From Scilla litardierei (lineage: Eukaryota; Streptophyta; Magnoliopsida; Asparagales; Asparagaceae): a stretch of DNA of 64,000 nt. The DNA lies in contig CM061142.1 of assembly GCA_030789695.1 (NCBI GenBank), positions 607,795,659 to 607,859,658 on the forward strand, given 5' to 3'. Position 1 is the first letter of the stretch. Every line of letters starts with the position of its first letter. Both the position numbers and the translations under genes were made by a program. This document shows, one piece after another, positions 8,728 to 19,147 of this stretch. The notes under the pieces were generated by a model. That model was given only the letters and a program-made list of their open reading frames with translations, had not been told where the DNA came from and did not search any database.

Positions 8728-11700
8728 TTTTCTACAATCCGCACACACCCAATCTTCCAAGCCAACATTTGGACACAAATTACCATGTATGAGTTAGGTT
8801 CTTGGGACAACAATAAACAAATGCCTTAGAAAGATGAAAAATGGATTCTGATTAACTGAAACTTAATTTGTGCTTGTGGCTATGCAGGCGTGTAAACACC
8901 TCTACTAGGTCAAATTAGGCCAAGAAAATAAAAGGAAAAAAATGTATTGCATAGTAACATTTGCCTACATACCTAGATTGCCATGTTGAAGTCATCTATA
9001 AAATCCAAAGCAGGTAACATAGTTAAGATGAAAACAAAAAAAACAAACGCATTGCAACTATCCATCTAACTAATTAAACTCAAAGATGAATATAACCTAC
9101 AAGAAAAGGATTCAAACTTTCTTACGAGAAAAAAAACAAAACATAAACGTTAACAAGATTATACCTCAGCTTTCTGCACCGATCCATGCTCCCCAAAGAT
9201 TTGTAACTTGATTTACATTAATCAAAACTAATCTAAGATGAATGTAACTCACGTGATTAAAAATTAAGCCAAAAATTAGCGAAAACCTAATAACATCATC
9301 GATTAGAGATATTAAACTAAAAGAAAATGGTAGAACGGTAAGATTAAACTAGATAGCCCGGGAAACAATATTGTTGTTTAAATTTATTTACCAGGGAAAA
9401 AGTTAATTGGAATGCATAGCATTTATAGTTAGAAATTGAATGGGTTTTGGGTATTTACTTTTCGAATATTTCTTATTTTGAAATTTACCATACAAACCTA
9501 TCATATTATTTAAATACGTTTCAAACAACTAGATGCAAATTGAAAACCAAATCTTTGGGTTGAAAAAACCCAAAATGCCCAAATCTTATTGAAAATAAAG
9601 TTTGAAAATCCCACTAAATTTATCTGGAATGAAAAACCTTCAAGCAAACTCCGTTTAACTAAAATGAGTAATCTTTAGACTAAGTAGCAATGTTACATGG
9701 ATCATACTATAATAAAGATCGCATGAAACAGTTGAAGTGATAGATAGATGAAGTCAGGACTAAGACATGGGCCAATAATATATTTAGATTAAGGATTGGG
9801 TGGGGGCCGCGCGTGTGCGGACGCCCTATGCAACAAATTATGGTGTCCACTCTCCCACATGGGGAGATGGTAGGTCCACACGCCTCCAGAGTGAAATGGA
9901 GGACATGAACCTAGGCCTGGGCCTTCTTGATCACACAATGACCTCGTCCAGGTATGTATGGATCAAGGTTAGCAGTGCATCTTATTTTATACACATCTAA
10001 CCCCATCTAATCTCCCCACACTGTCGATGTGCGACTAAACCCTTGTTTCACTAGCTTTCTACAATCCGCACACACCCAATCCTCCAAGCCTACTTTTGGA
10101 CACAGCTTACCATGTATGAGTTAGGTTCATGGGACAACAATAAACAAATGCCTTACAAAGATGAAAAATGGATTCTGATTAACTGAAACTTAATTTGTGC
10201 TTGTGAGTATGTGGGCGTGGACACACCTCTACTTGGTCAAATCTGGCCAATAAAATAAAAGGAAAAAAATGTCTTGCATAGTAACATTTGCCTATATACC
10301 TAGATTGCCATGTTGAAGTCATCTTTAAAATGCAAAGTTGGTAACATAGTTAAGATGAAAATAAAAAAATCAAACGCATTGCAACAATCCATCTAACCAA
10401 TTAAACTCAAAGATGAATATAACCTACAAGAAAAGGATTCAAACTTTCTTACGGGGAAAAACATAAACGTTATCAAGATTATACCTCAGCTTTCTGCACC
10501 GATCCATGCTCCCCAAAGATTTGTAACTTGATTTACGTTAATCTAAACTAATCTAAGAGGAATGTAACTTACGTGATTAAAAATGAAGCTGAAAATTAGG
10601 GAAAAACTAATAACATCATCGATTAGAGATATTAAACAAGAAGAAAGTGGTTAACGGTAAGATTAAACTAGATAGCCCGATAAAATATATTGTTGTTTAA
10701 ATTTATTTACAAGGGCAAAAGTTACCTGGAATGCATAGCTTTTATGGTTAGAAATTGAAGGGGTTTGGGGTATTTACTTTTCAAATATTTCTTATTTTGA
10801 AATTTACAATACAAGCCTATCAACTTATTTACATACGTTCCAAACAACTTGATGCAAATTGAAAACCAAATCTTTGGGTTGAAGGACCCAAAAAGGCCCA
10901 AATCTTATGGAAAATAAAGTTTGAAAATCACACATAATTTATCAGGAATGAAAAATCTTCTAGAAAACTCTGTTTAACTAAAATGAGTAATCTTTAGACT
11001 AAGTAGCAATGTTACATGGATCTTACTACAATAAAGATCGAATGAAATAGTTGAAGTGATAGATAGATGTAGTCAGGACAAGGACATGTGCCAATAATAT
11101 ATTTAAATAAGGATTGGGCAGGGGCCGCACATGCGCGTACCCCCTATGCAACAAATTATGACGTCCACTCTCCCGCTTGGGGAGATGGGGAGGCCCATAC
11201 TGCTCCAGAGTGCAATGGAGGCCATGAACCTAGACCTGAGCCTTCTTGATCACCCAATGACCCCGTCCAGGTAAGTATGGATCAAGGTTAGCTGTGCAAC
11301 TTATTTTATACACATATCACCCAATCTAATCTACCCACACTGTCCATGTGGGACTAAACCCTCGTTTCACAAGCTTTCTACAATCCACACACACCCAAAC
11401 CTCCAAGCCCACATTTGGACACAGTTTACTACGTATGAGTTAGGTTCATGGGACAACAATAAACAAATGCCTTACAAAAATGAAAAATGTATTCTGATTA
11501 ACTGAAACTTAATTTGTGCTTGTGACTATGTGGGCGTGGAAACACCTCTACTTGGCCAAATTTGGCCAAGGAAATAAAAGGAAAAAAGTCTTGCATAGTA
11601 ACATTTGCCTACATACCAAGATTGCCATGTTGAAGTCATCCATAAAATGCGAAGCTGCTACCATAATTAAGATGAAAACTTAAAAAACAAACGCTTTGCA

Positions 11701-12452
11701 ACAATACATCTAACCAATTAAACTCAAAGATGAATATAACCTACAAGAAAAGGATTCAAACTTTCTTACGGGAAAAAAACAAAACCTAAAAATTAATAAG
11801 ATTATACCTCAGCTTTTTGCACCGATCCATGCTCTCGAAAGATTTGTAACTTGATTTACGTTAATCTAAACTAATCTAAGAGGAATGTAACTCATATGAT
11901 TAAAAACGAAGCCGAAAATTAGAGAAAAACTAATAATATCATCAGTTAGGGAAATTAAACTAGAAGAAAATGGTAGAACGGTATGATTAAACTAGATAGC
12001 CCGATAAAAAATATTGTTGTTTAAATTTATTTACCATGGACAAAGTTAACTGGAATGCATAGCATTTATAGTTAGAAATTGAAGGGGTTTTGGGTATTAT
12101 CTTTTCAAATATTTCTTATTTTGAAATTTACCATACAAGCCTATCATATTATTGAAATACGTTTCAAACAAATTGATGCAAATTGAAAACCAAATCTTTG
12201 GGTTGAAGAACCCAGAAGGCCCAAATCTTATGGAAAATAAAGTTTGAAAATCCCACTTAATTTAGCTGGAATGAAAAATCTTCTAGCAAACTCTGTTTAA
12301 CTAAAATGAGAAATATTTAGACTAAGTAGCAATGTTACATGGATCATACTTTAATAAAGATCGCATGAAACAGTTGAAGTGATGGATAGATGAAGTCTGG
12401 ACTAAGACATGGGCCAATAAAATATTTAGATAAAGGATTGGGTGGGGGCCGC
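8728..12452. repeat. 1.32-kb tandem satellite, left block
   Basis: Using the anchor (T)CTACAATCC, units begin at 8731, 10058 and 11377, giving periods of 1327 and 1319. Units differ by scattered substitutions and short indels. Each has the same order: CACACACCCAATC, an AT-rich body, GCAATGTTACATGGATCATAC, then a GC-richer part with GACCCCGTCCAGGTAAGTATGG. No open reading frame is conserved among units. Tekay-A bounds it at left; Tekay-B interrupts the third unit. Confidence 0.92.
12448..12452. other. Target-site duplication of Tekay-B, left (GCCGC)
   Basis: GCCGC precedes the LTR start TGTAAC and recurs directly after the other LTR end at 22955-22959. Joining the two flanks restores a normal satellite unit. 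Confidence 0.95.
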
Positions 12453-13038
12453 TGTAACGGTCTGTTTTCGTTGTACGTTTTACGTGCACGTAGTTTTGAT
12501 AGTGCACGTATTTATTTTAGACTCGGTTTGTTTGTGAAAACTTTAGTGTGATATGTCGTTGTGATCGTCTCTGAGAGTATTAAATTGTGGCACTAATTTG
12601 GAACGACATTTCACGGGTCGTTCTCCCACGATTTGATCCTATTCGAAGAGACGTTGTGATTTTCACTTTTGACGTGAGACGCTTCTATTTTTAGTTTCGT
12701 CACTCGACATCGGAATTGAGATCCGTCTTCTTAGTTTTCTTTCCCTCATCGTCCTGATTACCCCAATATTTATTTTACAATTTTTGGACTTCATTTGACC
12801 TATTCTACATTTTTAGCAAAGCTTTAAATATTTTTAAATACTAAGTTTTAACGTATTTTCGACCCAATATAATTCCTATTAGATTATAACTCTATAAAAT
12901 ATTTTTGACCCAAATCCTAGCCCTATCTTGGCCGCACCCTAGCCATGCGTGGGTAAGAGAGAGAGGAAATGAGTTTTAAATGATTTTAAATCCTAATCCT
13001 AATAGAATTAGCACTAGACCAAGTCAACCCCTCTATAC

Positions 13039-13046
13039 TATATAAA
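13039..13046 (+). promoter_or_regulatory. TATA box in Tekay-B 5' LTR
   Basis: TATATAAA sits about 590 bp into the LTR, at the switch from AT-rich U3 to GC-rich leader. The 3' LTR has the same box at 20681-20688 and the Tekay-C LTR has TATATATA at 58535-58542. A transcript start about 30 bp downstream is expected. Confidence 0.7.
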
Positions 13047-13234
13047 CAACCCCTAGGCTAACCTATTTTCGCAAGCAAACAAACCCTAGCCGCCCCACAA
13101 CTCAAAAATCTCGCTTGCGAAGTTCGTCGCAATCAGCCCCCGCAGCCGCACGTGTCCGACCGACGAAAACCCCCTCTTTCCCTCTGTCTGACCGAGGCCA
13201 ACCCCCGCACCGCTGCTCCTCACCGTACCAAGCG

Positions 13235-13267
<33 letters not shown>
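13235..13267 (+). repeat. 33-nt poly-C tract in Tekay-B 5' LTR
   Basis: An uninterrupted run of 33 C lies in the leader region. The 3' LTR has 35 C at the same place (20875-20909). Tekay-A and Tekay-C LTRs have no such tract. Confidence 0.95.
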
Positions 13268-13268
<1 letters not shown>

Positions 13269-14216
13269 CTTCATTGCATCGCCCGCTCCCCACTACGACC
13301 GAGGACATCTCTCGGTCTGGCCGAGAGATTTCCCTGCCTCTGCATCCACTCCGCAACGTTGCAACTGCAACGTTGCAACCCCCGCACCGACCAATGCTCC
13401 CGCCCGCACCGACCGAAGCGCTCCCCTGCATCGCCCGCTCACCCGCTCTGTTGCAACCCCTGCAGCGCTGCACCCCGCATCCGCTCGCCCCAACCGATAG
13501 ATCCCTTCGCACTGGCCGCTGTGACCGAACGACCCCCGCTCTGCAAGCGCTGCAACCCCCGCCCGCAATGTCTGACCGAGAGAAATCCTCGCAACGGCCT
13601 GTGTCTGACCGAGCGACGTTCGTCGCAACGTCACAACTCTCGCATCGCTTGCCACCGTGGGCCCCCCAAGTTCTTCAGAGGTGTTGTGGGTCCCACCTAG
13701 GTGTGTTCTCTTCGTGGATTTGCCGATTACGATGTTGCGATACGTCGTAGCCCGTCGTCGCACGTTCTAGCTTTGGAATCTTGGTTCGTTGATCTGGTTG
13801 CTGCCCAGACTTTTCGAGCGAGGGATCTATTTTGTAATCTGGACTAGGAGCGCGTTCTTTTATTCCAACCCCTGGCGTCGCTACCCGACGCCAGTGTAGC
13901 TTTCGCGTCGTGTTGAGGTACTGCTTTACTCCCCTAGGACCCCACAATCACAGCATGTTAATCAAAATTAAAATTGATGTTTTTAAATGTTTTAGAATCA
14001 CTAATTAAGATAATTTAAAATGGGAATGTAGGCTGGTGGACTTGTGCACGTAGGTTGTTTGTGACTTTGGACTCTTTGGACGGTGTTTTTCAGACGTCGG
14101 TTTTCAGGCAAGTGAAACTAGCCCGTTGCTTGTTTAGGCCATGTTTTAGGCCACTTTTTGTACCATAGCATAAAAGAGACTAGGCAGTGAAATGATAGCT
14201 GCCTAGACTCCTATTT

Positions 14217-14283
14217 GATCTAGTTTGACAACGAAAATAGATCCGTCACCTCATTTGATCTAGCTTGAAAACGAAGCTAGATC
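14217..14283 (+). repeat. Twin hairpins in Tekay-B 5' LTR
   Basis: Two 27-nt stem-loops are spaced 40 nt apart. The consensus arms are GATCTAGTTT/AAACTAGATC and GATCTAGCTT/AAGCTAGATC around the same loop, GACAACG. This copy has one mismatch in the first hairpin and a loop change in the second. The 3' LTR (21887-21953) and Tekay-C (59632-59698) keep both perfectly. Confidence 0.88.
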
Positions 14284-14837
14284 CAACCCTTTAACTTGTT
14301 TTGTTCATGCATTTGTAACTGCCATGTTTAAATTCCTTAACTGTACGTGTTTAAATTACAGCTTGCCATGTCATACCATCCATGTCTGATTGTTGCATTC
14401 GTAGCACACGCTACTATACTTGTACTTGCTTGTTGAGGCTAGGTGCACCCCTATGCCATATTGAAAAAAAACACTTCCTGGCTCGTGATCCAGAAGCGAG
14501 CATTCACGTTCGGGGGTAAAGCCCTGGCTCGATACACGTGGAGGGGTAGGGTTGAGCGACCACTCAGCGTAGAAGTGTGCCCGTACAGCCACTTCAGCTG
14601 TAAGGCGTGAACTCTGTGCACGACATGAAAATGTGACTTGTGATTGTTAGTAGTTTGCTACTCTTGCCATGCCATGCTAGTTGCATGTCGTACTTTACTT
14701 TACTGATGCACTCATACTTTAACTGCCATGTCATTGCATCAAGCTAGAACTACTAGGTTGCTTGCTTTACTTTCAGTTTCCTTGCACAAGTCTTTGTAGA
14801 CTTGCTGACATGTGCCCCTTGCTCTTTTGGGTGTCAC

Positions 14838-14945
14838 ATGTTAGACCCTGAGCCAGAGACTGTTGCTGAGGACGTGGTGTTTGCTGATGCTGAGCCGGAG
14901 CCCACGTTTGACGAGGAGTTTATGGACACCGGTGACCAGTCTTAG
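14838..14945 (+). other. Small acidic frame in Tekay-B 5' LTR (35 codons)
   Basis: It begins Met-Leu-Asp-Pro, is rich in Glu/Asp, and ends Thr-Gly-Asp-Gln-Ser-TAG. The equivalent frame is open in the 3' LTR (22508-22615) and in Tekay-C (60293-60403, 36 codons). A T-rich stretch followed by CATGTTAG just upstream could be a splice acceptor. It may be an LTR-encoded peptide or a terminal exon; no function is known to me. Confidence 0.45.
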
Positions 14946-15293
14946 AGACTGTTCTGAGTTACTTCTTTTTAGGTTGCTGTTAGTTGTCAGTGCGTAGCAC
15001 CTTTACTTTCCGTACGTTGTACTTTTGTTGGCCATGCTTGGGCCTTAGACTCTTTTCCTTTTCAGCCTGGTGGCTTTTCTGTGATGTTGGAACTTATTGT
15101 TGGACATTCTGAGATTGGCTATTTTATGTCTCTTTCTTTATTATTATTCTTGTTTCGTATCGCATTTGCAAGGACCTGCCATTTGAAGTTTATTGACGCT
15201 TATCAGACTTGCAGCTTCGCAGCTTCAAGTCTGAGCGGACCTTCTCACGCCTCGCCTCCATATTTTTGGGAAGCGGGGCGTGACAGGTTTTGT

Positions 15294-15311
15294 TGGTGGC
15301 CCATGCAGGTC
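15294..15311 (+). other. Primer-binding site of Tekay-B, tRNA-Ile
   Basis: TGGTGGCCCATGCAGGTC begins 8 nt after the LTR. It is complementary to the last 18 nt (positions 59-76) of plant tRNA-Ile(AAU). The match stops exactly there. Confidence 0.85.
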
Positions 15312-15426
15312 ACTGCAACTGCGAATTATCGGAACAACGATAATAACAGAATGTCCAGTAAATAAATTTCGACATTCAAGTCATAAGCTTTGAGTCTAAT
15401 GTTTGTTCGTTTTCCTATGTCATTAG

Positions 15427-16543
15427 ATGGCCGGAAGACGACAGACCTGAGCTTGTGTTGGGCCCAATCGTGTTGAGGAGCCGGATAGAGAGCTCACCAA
15501 TGCTGAGATCATGAAGATGATGCATCAGATGATGCAGATGCAGCAGGGTATGCTTCAGAATACCCAGAATGCCTCATGCTTCGAGCTGGGAGTGAAGCCG
15601 TTTCGGGAGCTGGGCCCGACTTACTTTGATGGATTTGAAGGATCGTTAGCTGCTGAGGTGTGGATCAGAAATACTGAGGATAATCTGAAGATGTCAAAGA
15701 TCAACCCGGCTAGATGGGTTGAGTTGGTGAAGAAGCAGCTCAGGGATAATGCCCGCAACTGGTGGGATGCAGAGGAGGAGATGTTAGTGAAGCCGATACC
15801 TTGGGCTACTTTCAAGTCCATATTTGATGAGGAGTACTTTCCGAAGGCTGCCAGGAGGGAGATGTTGTAGCGATTCATTGAGCTGAAGCAGGGAAATCTG
15901 ACGGTGGACCAGTACCATCAGGAGTTCACCAGGCTGAGTCGCTTCGCACCGAAGATGGTGGAGGATGCTGAGGAGAAGGCTCAGAGGTTTCTGCAGGGTC
16001 TTTCCCTAGACTTGCAGAGCCTGATGTCTTCGTCAGATCTGGAGTCATACCAGAAGCTACTGGTAGCTGCTAGGAGGCAGGAGCTGATTGCGAGGCAGAA
16101 GAGAGGACAGACTTCTGGAGCTGGGAAGAGGCCTATGGAGCAGGCCAGAGGAGTGGTTAGGCCTGGGTTCAAGCCTAACCAGCCAGTGCAGTTCAAGAGG
16201 CCAGGAGGGCCTACTCAGAAGACTTGCCATTTCTGCGGCAAGACTGGCCACATCAAGGAGCAGTGCATGAGATTTCTGGGGCAGTGCCTGATTTGTGGAG
16301 ACGCTACTCATGTAGCGAAGGATTGTCAGCATGCGAACCAGATGAGGAGAGGACCTGATGGAGCACAGCTACAGAGGGGACCAGTTGCAGCCCAGCCCTT
16401 GCAGCAGAGAGCACATGTACCTTCTGGACGTGGAGCACCTCTTATTTCACAGAAGCAGGCGTTTCAGCAGGCTGTTCAGTCGAGGATGCATGCTTTCCTG
16501 ATGACTGCAGTGGAGAGCGAGGCTGTGGATGAGGTTATCGCAG
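15427..16543 (+). pseudogene. Tekay-B gag
   Basis: The start ATG gives Met-Ala-Gly-Arg-Arg as in Tekay-A. In-frame TGA at 15448-15450 and TAG at 15868-15870 break it; both fit C-to-T changes of CGA and CAG. The gag domain (Ala-Ala-Glu-Val-Trp-Ile, Tyr-Phe-Pro-Lys-Ala-Ala-Arg) is followed by a basic linker. Two intact CCHC zinc knuckles come next: Cys-His-Phe-Cys-Gly-Lys-Thr-Gly-His with final Cys, and Cys-Leu-Ile-Cys-Gly-Asp-Ala-Thr-His with final Cys. The end is set at the intron donor; unspliced it would stop at 16576-16578. Confidence 0.88.
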
Positions 16544-16657
16544 GTAACCCTCTGTCTAGGTGTTTCTTCCTTAGTTAGTTTGGTTGTTAGATTATGTTTG
16601 GTTGCTTGCATATGATTGTTTGTTAGAATAGGGTTTGATTGTTAGACTGTCTGTTAG
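16544..16657 (+). other. Probable 114-nt intron between gag and protease, Tekay-B
   Basis: The donor is ATCGCAG/GTAACC and the acceptor CTGTTAG/GTGTGG, with a T-rich interior containing several stops. Splicing makes a Gly codon and joins gag to Val-Val-Leu-Val-Cys ahead of the protease. The position matches the Tekay-A intron at 4242-4352. Confidence 0.72.
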
Positions 16658-19076
16658 GTGTGGTTTTGGTTTGCACATTTCCTGCACGAGTCCTCTTTGA
16701 CTCTGGTGCATCGATGTGCATTATATCCCGGAGCTTTATGGATAAGCATTCCTTGATGACTTCCCCTCTTCCCAAGAGTTGGAACATCGTTAAAGGAAAT
16801 GGCGTGATCTCGGTGCATCGTGGTTGCAATTCTTGCCCTTTGGTGGTCTGTGGACATGAGCTTTACACAGATTTTATTGTCCACGACATCATCAACTATG
16901 ATGCAGTGCTTGGGATGGATTGGCTAGCAAGTTTCTATGCTACGATCGATTGTCGAAGGAAGAAGGTGGTGTTCGAGATCCCAGGACATCCAGTGTTTGA
17001 GTTCAGTCGAGGTAGCAGTTCGCTTGGCCCTGTCAGATTTCGGGCCAGACCGGTGGAGATCATTGCTATGCAGATGGAGCAGAGTAGACCAGCTGTGGTG
17101 TGTGAATTCGACGACGTCTTCCCCGAGGAGATGTCTGGACTGCCGCCCGATCGAGCTCTCGAGTTTTCGATCGATCTTATTCCGGGAGCGTAGCCTATTC
17201 GAAGGCGCCGTATCGTATGGCTCCAGCTGAGTAGGAGGAGTTGCGTAGGCAGCTGGATGAGCTTTTGCAAAAGGGTTACATTAATCCCAGTGTGTCTCCG
17301 TGGGGAGCACTGGTGTTGCTGGTGAAGAAGAAGGATGGTTCGCGTCGCATGTGCGTGGACTACAGGGAGCTGAATGCTGTGACCATCAAGAATAAATACC
17401 CATTGCCTCGTATAGACGATATTTTTGACCAACTTGGAGGATCGAGGGTGTTCTCTAAGTTGGATCTGAGGAGTGGTTATCATCAGCTCAAGGTGAAGAA
17501 AGAAGATATTCAGAAGACAGCGTTCAGGACGAAGTATGGACACTACGAGTTCGTGGTTATGCCCTTCAGTGTAACCAATGCGCCCGCAGTTTTTATGAAC
17601 TTGATGAATCTGATCTTCTACGATTTGCTAGATAAGTTTATCGTTATCTTTATTGACGACATCTTAATCTACTCAAGGTCAGAGGAAGAGCATGCGTCGC
17701 ACTTGAGGACAGTGTTGGAGATCTTGAGGAAGCATCGTTTGTATGCTAAGTATTCCAAGTGCGAGTTTTGGCTAGATAGAGTTGCTTTTCTCGGGCATGT
17801 GGTGTCAGGAGATGGAATTTCGGTGGATCCCGAGAAGATTAAGGCCATCAGAGAGTGGCCTGTTCCGCAGTCAGCATCTGAGATCAGGAGTTTCCTTGGG
17901 CTTGCAGGTTATTATCGGATCTTCATTAAGGACTTTTCCTGGATTGCTAAGCTGATGACCAGACTGACGCGGAAGGATGTACCATTTGTTTGGTCTGATG
18001 ATTGCGAGAAGGCTTTTGGTGTTCTGAAGGAGAGGTTGACGACTGCCCCTGTCCTTGCTGTGCCTGATCGGAGTGGAGGATTCGAGATCTTTTGCGATGC
18101 TTTTGGCTAGGGCCTCGGTTGTGTGTTGCACCAGCATGGGCACGTGGTTGCGTATGCTTCTCGTCAGCTTAAGGCTTATGAGAAGAATTACCCGACACAC
18201 GATTTGGAGTTGGCTGCAGTCATGTTTGCGCTGAAGATTTGGAGGCACTTCCTGCTGAGTGAGAAGGTGAAGATCTTCACCGATCACAAAAGCTTGAAGT
18301 ACATTTTTACGCAGAAGGAGATCAACATGCGACATCGTCGATGGTTGGAGCTCATGGCAGACTATGAGATTGACTTGCAGTATCACCCTGGCAAGGTGAA
18401 TGTGGTTCCAGATGCGCTGAGCAGACTTCCAGCGGTGATGATGTTGACTTCGCAGTGGAGATTGCAACAGGATTTTTGCGAGTCTGGTATTGAGATTATT
18501 CTTCCTGGAGAGGCTTCTTCGTTGATGAGTATGCAGATACAGTCGACGATCGTGGATAGGATCAAGGCTGGACAAGCTGGAGATGCTAAGCTGGTGAAGA
18601 TTCGGGAGCAGGTGGAAGCCGGTCTACGGACTGACTTCTTGATTCATGAGGATGGCTCGCTGAGGTATGGAGCCAGGTTGTGTGTGCCAGCTGGAGATAT
18701 CAGAGAGGAGTTGTTGGTTGAGGCACACAGTTCGTCGTATTCTGTGCATCCTGGTGGTACCAAGATGTACAAGGATCTTCGTCTGAACTATTGGTGGCAT
18801 GGTATGAAGAGGAGTATGGCTCAGAGTGTGGCCAAGTGTCTGGTTTGCCAGCAGGTAAAGGCGGAGCATCAACGTATGGCAGGGTTACTACAACCGCTCC
18901 CGATTCCGGAGTGGAAGTGGCAATACATCACTATGGACTTTGTGACTGGACTACCTCGGAGTCCGAAGCAGAATGACGCGATTTGGGTGATCGTAGACCG
19001 ATTGACCAAATCCGCGCACTTTATTCCCTTCCGAGTAGGACAGTCTACTGAGACGCTAGCGAGGAGATATATGGAG
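16658..19076 (+). pseudogene. Tekay-B protease, RT, RNase H and integrase N-terminus
   Basis: Protease: Leu-Phe-Asp-Ser-Gly-Ala-Ser. RT: [10 protein letters not shown] and catalytic Phe-Ile-Asp-Asp. RNase H: Phe-Cys-Asp-Ala, Leu-Glu-Leu-Ala-Ala, Thr-Asp-His-Lys. Integrase: HHCC finger and Met-Asp-Phe-Val-Thr-Gly. Breaks are TAG at 17191-17193 (from CAG), a one-base loss just after, TAG at 17232-17234 and TAG at 18108-18110 (AAG in Tekay-A). The last codon before the intron donor is GAG at 19074-19076. The polyprotein would supply all enzymes for replication and integration. Confidence 0.92.
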
Positions 19077-19147
19077 GTAAATTCTTTTACTCTCCGTTTT
19101 TATTTCCTTTTCCTAGTTTAGATAGTGAGGTAACGTGAATCGTGCAG
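19077..19147 (+). other. Probable 71-nt intron inside Tekay-B integrase
   Basis: The donor is ATGGAG/GTAAAT, followed by a pyrimidine-rich interior, with the acceptor CGTGCAG/GAGATTG. Its length is not a multiple of three, so only removal joins the Met-Asp-Phe part to the Ser-Asp-Arg-Asp part of the integrase. Read through, the frame stops at 19119-19121. Tekay-A has the same intron length and position. Confidence 0.8.

Larger units (their letters stand above)
12453..15285 (+). repeat. Tekay-B 5' LTR (2833 bp)
   Basis: It runs from TGTAAC to TGACA. TATA box at 13039-13046; GC-rich palindromic leader at about 13090-13700 with a 33-C tract; twin hairpins at 14217-14283; small acidic frame at 14838-14945. 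It differs from the 3' LTR by scattered substitutions and lacks a short segment near 13690 that is present in the other copy at about 21335-21355, flanked by GTGGGTCCC repeats, suggesting deletion between direct repeats. Confidence 0.94.

Noticed and set aside
9800..10000. Short gene in the satellite (66 codons)
   Set aside because: The frame is not kept in the other satellite units.
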